Below, one piece after another: positions 1-13,046 of a DNA stretch of 14,660 nucleotides. Source of the DNA: an uncultured Thiomonas sp. (GTDB lineage Bacteria; Pseudomonadota; Gammaproteobacteria; Burkholderiales; Burkholderiaceae_C); assembly GCA_937927695.1 (NCBI GenBank), contig CALBRU010000439.1, positions 1 to 14,660 on the forward strand, in the 5' to 3' direction. The notes under the pieces are model-generated. The model was given only the letters and a program-made list of their open reading frames with translations, had not been told where the DNA came from and ran no database searches. Each line of letters starts with the position of its first letter. The stretch's first letter is position 1. A program made the position numbers and the translations under genes.

Positions 1-1512
1 CAGACCGAGGTCCCCGGCGTGAAAAAGGTCGCGCCGAAAGCTGAACGCCCGAAGGCGTCCGTGTCAGCGCGGCAAGAGCTTGCGCGCCGCGAAGGGCATG
101 AACCCGCCAAAGCGAAGGTGCGCAGGGCCGAGGTCATCAAGGCGCCTCCTGCGCCAGTTCATGCAGACAACCGACTCGTACTCGATGATTTCAACGCGGC
201 CGATTTGCCTTCGGCGAAAGCTTCGCTTTTCGCCGCCGTGCCGCAACTGCGTCTGGCGACCGCGCTGCCCGCGACCATGCCCGCCCTCAGCGCCGAGCAG
301 CGCAGCCAGCTCAATCAACTGCGCCAGCTCATCATGGATGCGACGGCTGCCCCGGGCGAGGCCCAGCCGACCCTGCAGCAGATCAACGCCCTGCAGGACC
401 GGGCGAATGTGCTGCAGCGGCAGTTCGAGCAAGCCTCACAGCAGTTGCAACAGTCGCAAGCCGAGCTGGCCCAGACACGGGCGCAGCGCTATCCCGCCGG
501 CTTGGTGTACGCCCTGGTCGCGGCGCTGATCACGCTCGCGTTGCTGAGTTTCTGGCTGTGGCGGCGCGGAGCCGATCCGGGTCTGTCGCGCAGCCCCTTC
601 GAGTCAGATCCTGTGAGCCACCGGGTTGCGGCGCAACCCGATCGGGCCGCCTCTGCCCAGGCGCCCACCGTGGCCATGACCTCGATGTCGGTGCAGGCCA
701 GCACCATCGCGCCAGCCGTGCTGCCTTTTGGTCTGGCCCCGTTGGTGGACGGCCGACCTTTGCAGCCCGAAATCGACGCGCCCTATCTCGAATCCGCCAA
801 AGCGGGCCAATGGGCAGACTCCGGAATCGACTGGGATTCGCGCTTCATGCAGCCCATGAGCCAGGACAAGCAGGTGCATGTCGATGAGGTGATGGACGCC
901 GGGCATCTGGCCGAATACTTCATCGAAACTGGTGATGAAGACCGCGCCATGGCCCTGCTGGAAGAATCGCTCGACGATAGTGCCGGCGACAGCTTCGCAC
1001 TGCCCTATTTGCTGCTGTTCGATCTGTACCGCAAGCATGGGCGCAAGGCCCAATTCGATGCGCTCTACAGCCGCTTTCAGCGTCGTTTCAACGTGGCCGT
1101 GCCGCCTTGGGAGGCGGACGCCGATGCCCTGCGGCAATCGCAGGGCCGCGATCTGATGGATTACGACCGCGCCATGAAGCTCATCACCATGACCTGGGGC
1201 GAACCGCAGATCGTGAACGTGCTCGAGCGCATGTTGCTCGACGACCCGCATCAGCACCGCATGGGTTTCGAGCTGGCGGCCTACCGCGATTTGCTGATGC
1301 TGTACGCGGTCGCGCGCGACCGCTTTCCTCAAGGCATGCCCGCCGCCGAGGTGGAGCATGTGGAACTGACGACTCTGTCTGAACCGCCGCATCTCGATCT
1401 GGACTTCGAGTTACCGCTGGAGCCGCAGACTTCAAAGGCTGAGCCTGCCGGTCCCGACTCGTCGCAATTCAATCTTCTTCCCCGCGAGGGCAGCGAGCCG
1501 AAAGACGCCTGA
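1..1512 (+). CDS. FimV-like type IV pilus assembly / membrane protein, 5' end probably outside window
   Basis: The frame is open from base 1 to a TGA at 1510-1512. A GTG at 19, with GAGG eight bases upstream, could be a start, but no signal peptide follows, so the gene probably begins before the window. Numbered from that GTG (497 residues): an Ala/Pro/Lys-rich stretch (1-60), a Gln-rich probable coiled coil (about 90-156), one hydrophobic membrane segment (about 160-181, followed by WRR), a low-complexity Ala/Pro linker, then a helical TPR-like region (about 287-435) beginning VDEVMDAGHLAEYF and including ALPYLLLFDLYRKHGR. This C-terminal pattern resembles the short FimV-like proteins of Burkholderiales, recalled from memory. 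FimV family members act at the inner membrane and cell pole in type IV pilus assembly and twitching. A generic TPR membrane protein is the alternative. The gene converges on rhlE. Confidence 0.6.
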   Translation, partial: QTEVPGVKKVAPKAERPKASVSARQELARREGHEPAKAKVRRAEVIKAPPAPVHADNRLVLDDFNAADLPSAKASLFAAVPQLRLATALPATMPALSAEQRSQLNQLRQLIMDATAAPGEAQPTLQQINALQDRANVLQRQFEQASQQLQQSQAELAQTRAQRYPAGLVYALVAALITLALLSFWLWRRGADPGLSRSPFESDPVSHRVAAQPDRAASAQAPTVAMTSMSVQASTIAPAVLPFGLAPLVDGRPLQPEIDAPYLESAKAGQWADSGIDWDSRFMQPMSQDKQVHVDEVMDAGHLAEYFIETGDEDRAMALLEESLDDSAGDSFALPYLLLFDLYRKHGRKAQFDALYSRFQRRFNVAVPPWEADADALRQSQGRDLMDYDRAMKLITMTWGEPQIVNVLERMLLDDPHQHRMGFELAAYRDLLMLYAVARDRFPQGMPAAEVEHVELTTLSEPPHLDLDFELPLEPQTSKAEPAGPDSSQFNLLPREGSEPKDA

Positions 1513-1580
1513 TAGCCCCTCAGACCTGCGGCATTTGCGTCAGCCCCCCGAGGGGAGCGTCTTCGCATGGCCGAATCGGC
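1513..1580. repeat. Convergent intergenic gap with GC-rich inverted repeats (REP-like, possible bidirectional terminator)
   Basis: This gap lies between the convergent FimV-like gene and rhlE. CCCCTC at 1516-1521 can pair with GAGGGG at 1550-1555, and a C-run (1544-1549) lies directly before GAGGGG as a competing arm. Near the rhlE stop, GGCCGAATCGGC (1569-1580) is an imperfect palindrome. No clear T-tract follows either stem, so this is not a textbook intrinsic terminator, although the position suits one. GCCGAATCGG recurs in the gltB-gltD gap (10358-10367), also next to a C-run/G-run pair. This suggests that both gaps carry diverged copies of one dispersed palindromic repeat family. Confidence 0.4.
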
Positions 1581-3047
<1,467 letters not shown>

Positions 3048-3338
3048 CCGTGCGGTGTGTGATGGCGGCGATGGAAAATTGAGCAGCCGGACATCAGTTG
3101 AAACCGGCTCGGGCGTTGAAGGCGTCAACGGGCGGGCACCCTGACCCGCGCAGAGTTCCGCCTGGGGATTCGCAGGACAAAGCCTGCCGCAGCGGATTCA
3201 CTCTTTTCCATTCTAGGCGAGCAAGGTTGATAGTGGTTGCGAGGCGCCGATGCGGTGGAAAATTGCGCTCAGCGTTTTGCAAATTCAGATTCCGTCCCCA
3301 CTTCATCACAAAATTCATTTTCCGCACAGGAACGCACG
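3048..3338. other. Divergent promoter region between rhlE and cbpA
   Basis: This 291-base gap separates the leftward rhlE from the rightward cbpA. On the minus strand, TAGAAT (complement of 3210-3215) is a good -10 hexamer for rhlE, but no convincing -35 lies 16-18 bases upstream of it. That would give a 5' leader of about 155 bases. The leader contains small inverted repeats, GCAGG/CCTGC (3172-3176 with 3183-3187) and a GCGGG/CCCGC pair near 3131-3150. A long structured leader would suit a cold-responsive helicase, but this is only inference. The right half is more AT-rich and holds the candidate cbpA promoter, listed separately. Confidence 0.3.
3277..3303 (+). promoter_or_regulatory. Possible sigma-32 (heat-shock) type promoter for cbpA
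   Basis: TTGCAA at 3277-3282 is followed 13 bases later by CCCCACTT at 3296-3303. The heat-shock sigma factor RpoH recognises roughly CTTGAAA, then 11-16 bases, then CCCCATnT. The -10-like box matches well and the -35-like box is only fair. The distance to the cbpA start (35 bases after the box) suits a short leader. DnaJ-type genes are often under RpoH control, although E. coli cbpA itself is mainly RpoS-dependent. This is a motif match by eye only. Confidence 0.35.
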
Positions 3339-4316
3339 ATGGACTACAAGGATTACTACAAGGTCATGGGCGTGGAGCGCAGCGCGACGCAAGACGAAAT
3401 CAAGCGCGCCTACCGCAAGCTCGCCCGCAAGTATCACCCGGATGTGAACAAGGAAGCCGGCTCCGAGGCCAAGTTCAAGGAATTGGGCGAGGCCTACGAG
3501 GTACTCAAAGACCCGGAGAAGCGCGCGGCCTACGATCAGCTCGGCAGTAACTGGCGCGCCGGTCAAGACTTTCAGCCGCCGCCCGATTGGGGTGCGGGCT
3601 TCGAGCAGCGCGGCGGCATGCCGGGCAATGAGGCCGATTTCAGCGACTTTTTCGAGGCGCTGTTCGCGCGCAGCGCAGGCGGCGCGCGGCGCGCGGGGGC
3701 AGGCCAGGGCGGGCCGGGAGCCCAAGGCATGCATCTGCGCGGGCAGGATCATCATGCGCAAATCCTCATCGATCTGGAAGACGCTTACCGGGGCGCGACC
3801 CGAACGCTCAACCTTCGCATGCCCGAGGTCGACGCGCAGGGCCATGTGGTGACCCGCGAGCGCACTCTGCGGGTGCAGATTCCCAAAGGCGTGCGCGCCG
3901 GTCAGCACATCCGTCTGGCGGGGCAGGGCGCGCCGGGTCTGGGTGAGGGCGGCGCGGGCGATCTTTATCTGGAAATCGGCTTCAACCCCCACGGGCTTTA
4001 CCGCGTGGAGGGACGCGATGTGTTCATCGACCTGCCGCTGGCGCCGTGGGAAGCGGCGCTGGGCGCTGAAGTCAATGTGCCCACGCCTGACGGCCAGGTC
4101 GCGCTCAAGATTCCGCCAGCCACTGGCAGCGGGCGACGCTTGCGGCTCAAGGGCCGCGGCATCCCCGGGGCCACGCCGGGTGATCTGTATGTGGTCGCAC
4201 AAGTGGCGCTGCCCCCGGCGGATACCGAGGCGGCACGCTCGGCTTACCGTCGTCAGCAGGAAGATTTTCCCGCGTTCAACCCGCGCGCTGCGCTGTATCA
4301 AGGAGCCCAATCATGA
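3339..4316 (+). CDS. cbpA: Curved-DNA-binding protein CbpA, DnaJ-like co-chaperone
   Basis: This 325-residue Hsp40 protein starts at an ATG with AGGAA (3328-3332) six bases upstream. An N-terminal J domain (1-70) starts [12 protein letters not shown] and carries the HPD tripeptide (33-35) needed to stimulate DnaK ATPase. A Gly/Phe-containing linker (about 70-135) follows, then a DnaJ C-terminal substrate-binding region (about 138-290) with the [17 protein letters not shown] segment (181-197). The CxxCxGxG zinc-finger repeats of true DnaJ are absent, which makes this a class B J protein, and the size is close to E. coli CbpA (about 306). CbpA works as a DnaK partner and also binds curved DNA in the nucleoid. 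The next gene, cbpM, begins inside its last codons (ATGA overlap), which supports the CbpA assignment over other class B proteins. Confidence 0.92.
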   Translation: MDYKDYYKVMGVERSATQDEIKRAYRKLARKYHPDVNKEAGSEAKFKELGEAYEVLKDPEKRAAYDQLGSNWRAGQDFQPPPDWGAGFEQRGGMPGNEADFSDFFEALFARSAGGARRAGAGQGGPGAQGMHLRGQDHHAQILIDLEDAYRGATRTLNLRMPEVDAQGHVVTRERTLRVQIPKGVRAGQHIRLAGQGAPGLGEGGAGDLYLEIGFNPHGLYRVEGRDVFIDLPLAPWEAALGAEVNVPTPDGQVALKIPPATGSGRRLRLKGRGIPGATPGDLYVVAQVALPPADTEAARSAYRRQQEDFPAFNPRAALYQGAQS

Positions 4317-4633
4317 GCGCCCCCTCGAACGCGAATGCCGCGCCCTTGGTCGGTGTGGTGTTGGAAGAGCAGATCGACATCACGGTTGACCAGGTCTGCA
4401 CCCTCTGCAGAGTGGAGCGCACGCAGATCGTGCATCTGGTCGAAGAGGGCGTGATCGACCCGATGCAGCCCGCAGGCGCCGTGGCGCAATGGCGCTTCAG
4501 TGGTGAGGCGTTGGCGCGGGCTCGCCGCGCGGTGCGGCTGCAGCGCGAGCTGGAACTCAATCCCGCCGCCGCTGCGCTGGTGCTCGATTTGCTGGACGAA
4601 GTCGCTGCCTTGCGCGAGGCGCTGCGCCGCTGA
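4313..4633 (+). CDS. cbpM: Chaperone modulatory protein CbpM
   Basis: This small protein of 106 residues is encoded directly after cbpA, overlapping its stop by four bases (ATGA), with a strong AAGGAG (4300-4305) seven bases before the start and inside cbpA. The segment [20 protein letters not shown] (about 23-42) looks like the MerR-type winged-helix fold of this family. The C-terminal half is a long helix rich in Arg, Leu and Glu, ending [14 protein letters not shown]. CbpM binds the J domain of CbpA and blocks both its DnaK co-chaperone activity and its DNA binding, so the pair is normally co-expressed. Sequence similarity within this family is weak, and the call rests on size, fold pattern and linkage. 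Confidence 0.85.
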   Translation: MSAPSNANAAPLVGVVLEEQIDITVDQVCTLCRVERTQIVHLVEEGVIDPMQPAGAVAQWRFSGEALARARRAVRLQRELELNPAAAALVLDLLDEVAALREALRR

Positions 4634-5364
4634 TGGCGCGGCAAGCTCGCTTTTGCCGCCCCGGACGGGCGCATCTGGTGCGATTGCAGGCGGCGCCTGG
4701 CGCTTCGCCGGTGGCGACGCCCGGTCAGCGCGATCAGTTTGTGTTGTGGATGGCGCAGGGGCTGAGCCCGGCTTCGGTGCGGCTGCATGGCTATGCCGTG
4801 TTGCCCGAAGCGGTGCTGTTGCTGCTCACGCCGCAGAGCGCTGCCGATCTTTCGCGCTATGTCCAGGGTTTGGCGCGGCGCGCGAGTCGCGCGCGGTCCA
4901 CGGCGTCGGCAGATGCGGCCGGGGCGTCGTCGCCGACTCAGCGCGCACCGGCCTGGGCCGGACGGTTTCAGAGCGCGCTGGTGCAGCCTGGCGATTGGGA
5001 GCTGGCCGCAATGGTGTGGATCGACCGCGCAGCAGACCGCGCCGACTTGGCCGCCATCTGGCCCTGGAGCAGTCTGGCGGCGCATTGCGGCGAAGCGCCC
5101 CCAGGCAGCGCACGGCCTCCGCTCCTTTCGGCGCCAGACGCTTACTGGCAACTGGGCAACACACCCTTTGCCCGCGAGGCGGCCTACCGCGAGCGGCTGG
5201 CGCACGGCGTCGCGCCGTCACAAAGCCAGGCGCTGGAGGCCGCGCTGCGCAGCGGCCTGGCTGTGGGCGATACGGCGTTTCTGACGGAGTTGGAGTCTGA
5301 GAGCGGGCGACGGCTGGCTCCTGCCCGGCGGGGACGCCCGCGCATGAAAGTTGCTTGTAGTTAG
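4633..5364 (+). CDS. RAYT-family (Y1_Tnp / IS200-like) transposase-derived protein, catalytic residues apparently lost
   Basis: This 243-residue protein starts at an ATG sharing one base with the cbpM stop (TGATG), a typical coupled restart, and it lacks a good Shine-Dalgarno of its own. Its layout follows REP-associated tyrosine transposases: [16 protein letters not shown] at the N-terminus, LHGYAVLPEAVLLLLTP (51-67), AWAGRFQSALV (107-117, family form LWEGRYKS-LV), PWSSLAAH (144-151), YWQLGNTPFAREAAYRE (171-187), and RRGRPRM near the end (232-238). Active members have MPNHxHLL at the HUH motif. Here it reads LPEAVLL, so both histidines are replaced (A60, L62). In the usual RYIELNPVRA segment the tyrosine position appears to be W129. 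It is therefore probably not a working transposase. It could be a domesticated DNA- or RNA-binding protein or a decaying gene, but the full-length frame argues against simple decay. The homology call is by eye. Confidence 0.72.
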   Translation: MARQARFCRPGRAHLVRLQAAPGASPVATPGQRDQFVLWMAQGLSPASVRLHGYAVLPEAVLLLLTPQSAADLSRYVQGLARRASRARSTASADAAGASSPTQRAPAWAGRFQSALVQPGDWELAAMVWIDRAADRADLAAIWPWSSLAAHCGEAPPGSARPPLLSAPDAYWQLGNTPFAREAAYRERLAHGVAPSQSQALEAALRSGLAVGDTAFLTELESESGRRLAPARRGRPRMKVACS

Positions 5365-5384
5365 CCCATCTCAGTGATAATAAT

Positions 5385-5436
5385 CTGTCCCTTTTTAATT
5401 TTGACGTTTTCCTGAATTCGAATTTAATAGGGACAG
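5385..5436. repeat. AT-rich inverted repeat CTGTCCCT...AGGGACAG downstream of the RAYT-like gene
   Basis: CTGTCCCT (5385-5392) and AGGGACAG (5429-5436) are perfect 8-base inverted repeats, extended to 9 by T5384/A5437, with 36 bases between them. Inside lies a perfect 10-base palindrome, AATTCGAATT (5415-5424). The stretch is strikingly AT-rich for this window. It starts 20 bases after the RAYT-like stop and ends 78 bases before gltB. RAYT genes are typically flanked by palindromes they recognise, so it may be a relic of that element. It could instead be an operator for gltB. The long loop and the lack of a T-run after the second arm make an intrinsic terminator unlikely. Confidence 0.5.
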
Positions 5437-5451
5437 AATATTGAATTTTTG

Positions 5452-5479
5452 TTGCGTCGCTTGCTGCGATGCAGTAAAT
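5452..5479 (+). promoter_or_regulatory. Weak candidate sigma-70 promoter for gltB
   Basis: TTGCGT (5452-5457) and TAAATT (5474-5479) lie 16 bases apart, matching the sigma-70 -35 and -10 boxes at three and four of six positions. This would give a leader of about 30 bases before gltB, whose GGAG (5505-5508) sits six bases before the ATG. The boxes lie just downstream of the AT-rich inverted repeat. The match is poor enough that the true promoter could be elsewhere in 5365-5514. Confidence 0.25.
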
Positions 5480-5514
5480 TCCCAGACTCTTGTTGACTCA
5501 CTGCGGAGCCTGCC

Positions 5515-10266
<4,752 letters not shown>

Positions 10267-10466
10267 AGCCCACCCCGAGAACCTGCGCTGCGTTGGGCTC
10301 CCCCCTCAAGGGGATGAGGCCCGCGGCTCCAAGCTGCCCTGCGGCAGCTTGGACGGAGCCGAATCGGAGCGGCTTGCAAGCCGCGACGTGGGACGAAACC
10401 TTTGGGGCGGCCCGGCGGGTTTCGCCTCATCGGCTCCAGTGTTCAGATATCAAATAAGGATCGATC
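10267..10466. repeat. Structured palindromic element in the gltB-gltD gap (REP/BIME-like)
   Basis: This 200-base gap holds several nested inverted repeats. CCCCT/AGGGG lies at 10302-10306 and 10309-10313. CCAAGCTGCC/GGCAGCTTGG is a perfect 10-base stem with a CTGC loop (10329-10338, 10343-10352), competing with an outer GGCTCC/GGAGCC pair (10325-10330, 10355-10360). GCGGCTTGCAAGCCGC (10369-10384) is a perfect 16-base palindrome. CGAAACC/GGTTTCG pair at 10394-10400 and 10418-10424. The unit is bracketed by GATGAGGC (10313-10320) and GCCTCATC (10424-10431), and CGGCTCCA occurs as a direct repeat (10324-10331, 10431-10438). It ends just before the gltD ribosome site, TAAGGA (10455-10460). No open frame here looks real. 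As transcribed RNA it would form strong hairpins between the two coding regions. Confidence 0.65.
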
Positions 10467-11954
10467 ATGGGAAAAATCACCGGATTCATGGAATTCGAGC
10501 GGCAGGAAGAGCAGTACGAAGCCCCCGCCGTGCGGCTCAAGCACTGGAAGGAATTCGTCCACGAACTGCCCGAAGACAAGGCCAAGACGCAGGCTGGGCG
10601 CTGCATGGACTGCGGCATTCCGTTCTGCAACAACGGTTGCCCGGTCAACAACATCATCCCCGACTTCAACGACCTGGTGTGGCAGGGCGATTGGAAGCGT
10701 GCGCTCGATGTGCTGCACTCGACCAACAACTTCCCCGAGTTCACCGGTCGCATCTGTCCCGCACCATGCGAGGCGGCCTGCACGCTGGGCATCAATGAAG
10801 CGCCGGTGGGCATCAAGTCCATCGAACACGCCATCATCGACCGGGGCTGGAACGAAGGCTGGGTGACGCCGCAACTGCCGGTGCACAAGACCGGCAAGAC
10901 CGTGGCCGTGGTCGGCTCCGGCCCGGCTGGGCTGGCGGCGGCGCAGCAACTTGCCCGTGCGGGACACGCCGTCACCGTGTTCGAGAAGAACGACCGCGCA
11001 GGCGGCCTGCTGCGCTACGGCATTCCCGATTTCAAAATGGAAAAGAGCCATATCGACCGCCGCATCGCGCAGATGGAAGCTGAGGGCGTGACCTTCCGCA
11101 CCGGCGTGCTGGTGGCCGAGATGCCCAAGGACGGCCCCGGCGCCACCGTGGCCAACTGGGCCAAGGAGACCCTCACTCCTGCTCAGTTGCAGGCCGACTT
11201 CGACGCCGTGCTGCTGACCGGCGGCGCCGAGTTTCCCCGCGATCTGCCGGTGCCGGGACGCGAACTCGATGGCATTCACTTCGCCATGGAGTTTCTGCCG
11301 CTGCAGAACAAGGTCAACGCCGGAGACAAGCTGAAGAACCAGATCACGGCCACGGGCAAGCATGTGGTGGTGATCGGCGGCGGCGATACCGGCTCGGACT
11401 GCGTGGGCACCAGCAACCGCCACGGCGCGGCCAGCGTCACCCAGTTCGAAGTCATGCCGCAGCCGCCTGAAGCAGAGAACAAGCCGCTGGTCTGGCCGTA
11501 CTGGCCGATCAAGCTGCGCACCTCCAGCAGCCACGAAGAAGGCTGCTCGCGCGACTGGGCCGTGGCGACCAAGGAGTTCATCCCAGGAACCGGCAAAGAC
11601 AAGAACAAGGTCAAGCAGCTCAAGGCCTGCCGCGTCGAATGGAAAGACGGCCGCATGCAGGAAGTGCCCGGTAGCGAGTTCACCCTGCCTGCCGATCTGG
11701 TGCTGCTGGCCATGGGCTTCGTGCACCCGGTGGGCAGCGTGCTCGACGCCTTCGGTATCGACAAGGACGCGCGCGGCAATGCCAAGGCGGGCACCGAAGA
11801 TGAAACCGGCTATGCCACCAATGTGCCCAAGGTCTATGCCGCGGGCGATATGCGCCGCGGGCAGAGTCTGGTGGTGTGGGCGATCCGCGAAGGCCGCCAG
11901 GCCGCGCGCGAGATCGACCGGTTTTTGATGGGCAGCACCGTATTGCCGCGTTGA
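10467..11954 (+). CDS. gltD: Glutamate synthase (NADPH) small subunit
   Basis: This 495-residue FAD-dependent oxidoreductase takes electrons from NADPH and passes them through iron-sulfur clusters to GltB. Near the N-terminus are cysteines C46, C49, C54 and C58 ([13 protein letters not shown]) and a second set, C97, C101 and C105 (CPAPCEAAC), the two 4Fe-4S ligand groups of this family. The FAD-binding fold starts at [10 protein letters not shown] (146-155) and includes the following [16 protein letters not shown] segment. The NADPH-binding fold is [15 protein letters not shown] (300-314). The C-terminal [16 protein letters not shown] segment closes the FAD site. The length is slightly above E. 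coli GltD (472). The start is set by TAAGGA six bases upstream. It is separated from gltB by the palindromic element but is almost certainly in the same operon. Confidence 0.97.
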   Translation: MGKITGFMEFERQEEQYEAPAVRLKHWKEFVHELPEDKAKTQAGRCMDCGIPFCNNGCPVNNIIPDFNDLVWQGDWKRALDVLHSTNNFPEFTGRICPAPCEAACTLGINEAPVGIKSIEHAIIDRGWNEGWVTPQLPVHKTGKTVAVVGSGPAGLAAAQQLARAGHAVTVFEKNDRAGGLLRYGIPDFKMEKSHIDRRIAQMEAEGVTFRTGVLVAEMPKDGPGATVANWAKETLTPAQLQADFDAVLLTGGAEFPRDLPVPGRELDGIHFAMEFLPLQNKVNAGDKLKNQITATGKHVVVIGGGDTGSDCVGTSNRHGAASVTQFEVMPQPPEAENKPLVWPYWPIKLRTSSSHEEGCSRDWAVATKEFIPGTGKDKNKVKQLKACRVEWKDGRMQEVPGSEFTLPADLVLLAMGFVHPVGSVLDAFGIDKDARGNAKAGTEDETGYATNVPKVYAAGDMRRGQSLVVWAIREGRQAAREIDRFLMGSTVLPR

Positions 11955-12047
11955 TGCAGCGTCCGACCGCGACAGATCGTCCGTTTGCTGATCTGCTTTC
12001 TGATTTATATGGGGTCGGTGCAGCCGGGTTTCTCGGACAATGCCGGG

Positions 12048-12680
12048 ATGATGCGCGAAGTCGATGACGATCATGGCCTGCCCCAGTTTCCGGGGCGGGA
12101 CCCGCAAGACATGCTGGAGGCCACCCTGGCCAGCCGCCCTGATGGCGACCTCTGGGTGTTCGGCTACGGTTCGCTGATCTGGAACCCGGAAGTCGTGCAT
12201 GACGAAGTGCGTCCAGCGCGGGTGTGGGGCTGGCGGCGCACCCTGCGCATGTGGTCGCGCATCAACCGGGGCACGGAAGAAGCGCCAGGCTTGGTGTTCG
12301 CACTGATGTCCGGCGGTTCCTGCAGCGGTATTGCCCTGCGCGTGCCCCAAAGTCGGGCCGAGCGCGAATTACGCCAGTTGTGGAAGCGCGAAATGCCTCG
12401 CGCCGTGTACGACCCGCGCTGGATTGCCTGCCGCACTCCGCAGGGCGTGGTGCAGGCGCTCGCGTTCACCCTGCGGCCCAGCAGCCCGAGCTATACCGGT
12501 GAACTTGACGACGCGCAGTTGCTCGACATTCTGCGCACCTGCCGTGGCCGCTACGGCACCACTTTCGATTACGTCGCGCGCACTGCGCACGCGCTGCGCG
12601 ACATCGGCATTCGCGATGCCGAGTTGGAGCGCATCATGGAATTGGCCGCGCGGCACCGTCTCGACGCGAAGAATGCTTGA
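12048..12680 (+). CDS. ChaC-type gamma-glutamylcyclotransferase
   Basis: This is a probable cytosolic enzyme of about 210 residues that releases 5-oxoproline from glutathione (glutathione-specific in the ChaC family). The substrate-binding loop VFGYGSLIW (37-45 from this start) is the family hallmark, followed by the typical RRTLRMWSRINRGTEEAPGLVFAL region. The catalytic glutamate is expected at E115 in LWKREM, with YDPRWI just after. The N-terminus is uncertain. I used the ATG at 12048, but ATGs at 12009, 12051 and 12111 are possible, and none has a strong ribosome site. A TTG at 11985 is less likely. The gene follows gltD by 93 bases and may be read with it. A GC-rich 6-base stem (12682-12687 with 12694-12699) sits just past the stop without a T-tract. 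Confidence 0.88.
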   Translation: MMREVDDDHGLPQFPGRDPQDMLEATLASRPDGDLWVFGYGSLIWNPEVVHDEVRPARVWGWRRTLRMWSRINRGTEEAPGLVFALMSGGSCSGIALRVPQSRAERELRQLWKREMPRAVYDPRWIACRTPQGVVQALAFTLRPSSPSYTGELDDAQLLDILRTCRGRYGTTFDYVARTAHALRDIGIRDAELERIMELAARHRLDAKNA

Positions 12681-12788
12681 TGCGGCGAGCCCGCGCCGCG
12701 ACCTTCGATAGCATGTGGCATTCCCGCTTCGCGCCCCAAAGCCTTCAGTGGCTGCAAGGCCTCTTTCACCATTCACCAGGACACCCCA

Positions 12789-12977
12789 TTGGTCAAGCCA
12801 AATTACTCCTACGAAAAGCGTCAGAAAGAACTCGCCAAAGAGCGCAAAAAGCAGGAAAAACTGCAGCGCAAGGCCAATAAGCCCGACAGCAGCGATGCGC
12901 CGGGCGAAGATCACGGCAGCGCTGCGCCGCCGAACTCCGTCCCCTCCGGCAACGCCAAGCCAAGCACCGAGAGCTAA
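12789..12977 (+). CDS. Small lysine-rich conserved hypothetical protein
   Basis: This 62-residue protein starts at a TTG with AGGA (12778-12781) seven bases upstream, which decides the start. The N-terminal half, MVKPNYSYEKRQKELAKERK and the following lysine/arginine-rich helix, is highly charged and probably a single basic helix. The second half is low-complexity, rich in Ser, Pro, Asp and Ala, and probably disordered. I recall similar short KPNYS-EKRQ-type proteins in betaproteobacteria, without known function. The basic helix could bind nucleic acid, but nothing in the sequence proves it. It lies 108 bases after chaC and 69 bases before ycaO, on the same strand. The family resemblance, ribosome site and position support a real gene despite its size and rare start codon. 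Confidence 0.7.
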   Translation: MVKPNYSYEKRQKELAKERKKQEKLQRKANKPDSSDAPGEDHGSAAPPNSVPSGNAKPSTES

Positions 12978-13046
12978 CCACAGCGCACAGCGGGGCGTCA
13001 CGGGCGCAGGCTCTATGCTGAGCGCCTTTTTCCACCGGCCCCGCCC

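Noticed and set aside
3048..3128. Longer N-terminus for rhlE from a TTG at 3126-3128
   Set aside because: The added 27 residues do not resemble the family and the TTG has no ribosome site. The ATG at 3047 gives a normal RhlE N-terminus.
5385..5436. Intrinsic terminator after the cbpA cluster
   Set aside because: The loop is 36 bases long and no T-run follows the second arm. The T-rich stretch lies inside the loop.
10443..12350. Long open frame on the minus strand (635 codons) opposite gltD
   Set aside because: It lies antisense to a clear gltD, is rich in His, Arg, Gly and Ala, and has no recognisable domain. It is a by-product of high GC codon use. The same applies to frames at 8833-10161 and 7177-8244 opposite gltB, 12369-13661 opposite chaC and ycaO, and 2172-3062 opposite rhlE.
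12682..12699. GCGGCG/CGCCGC hairpin after chaC as a terminator
   Set aside because: The stem is perfect but short, no T-tract follows, and such pairs are common by chance in DNA this rich in G and C.
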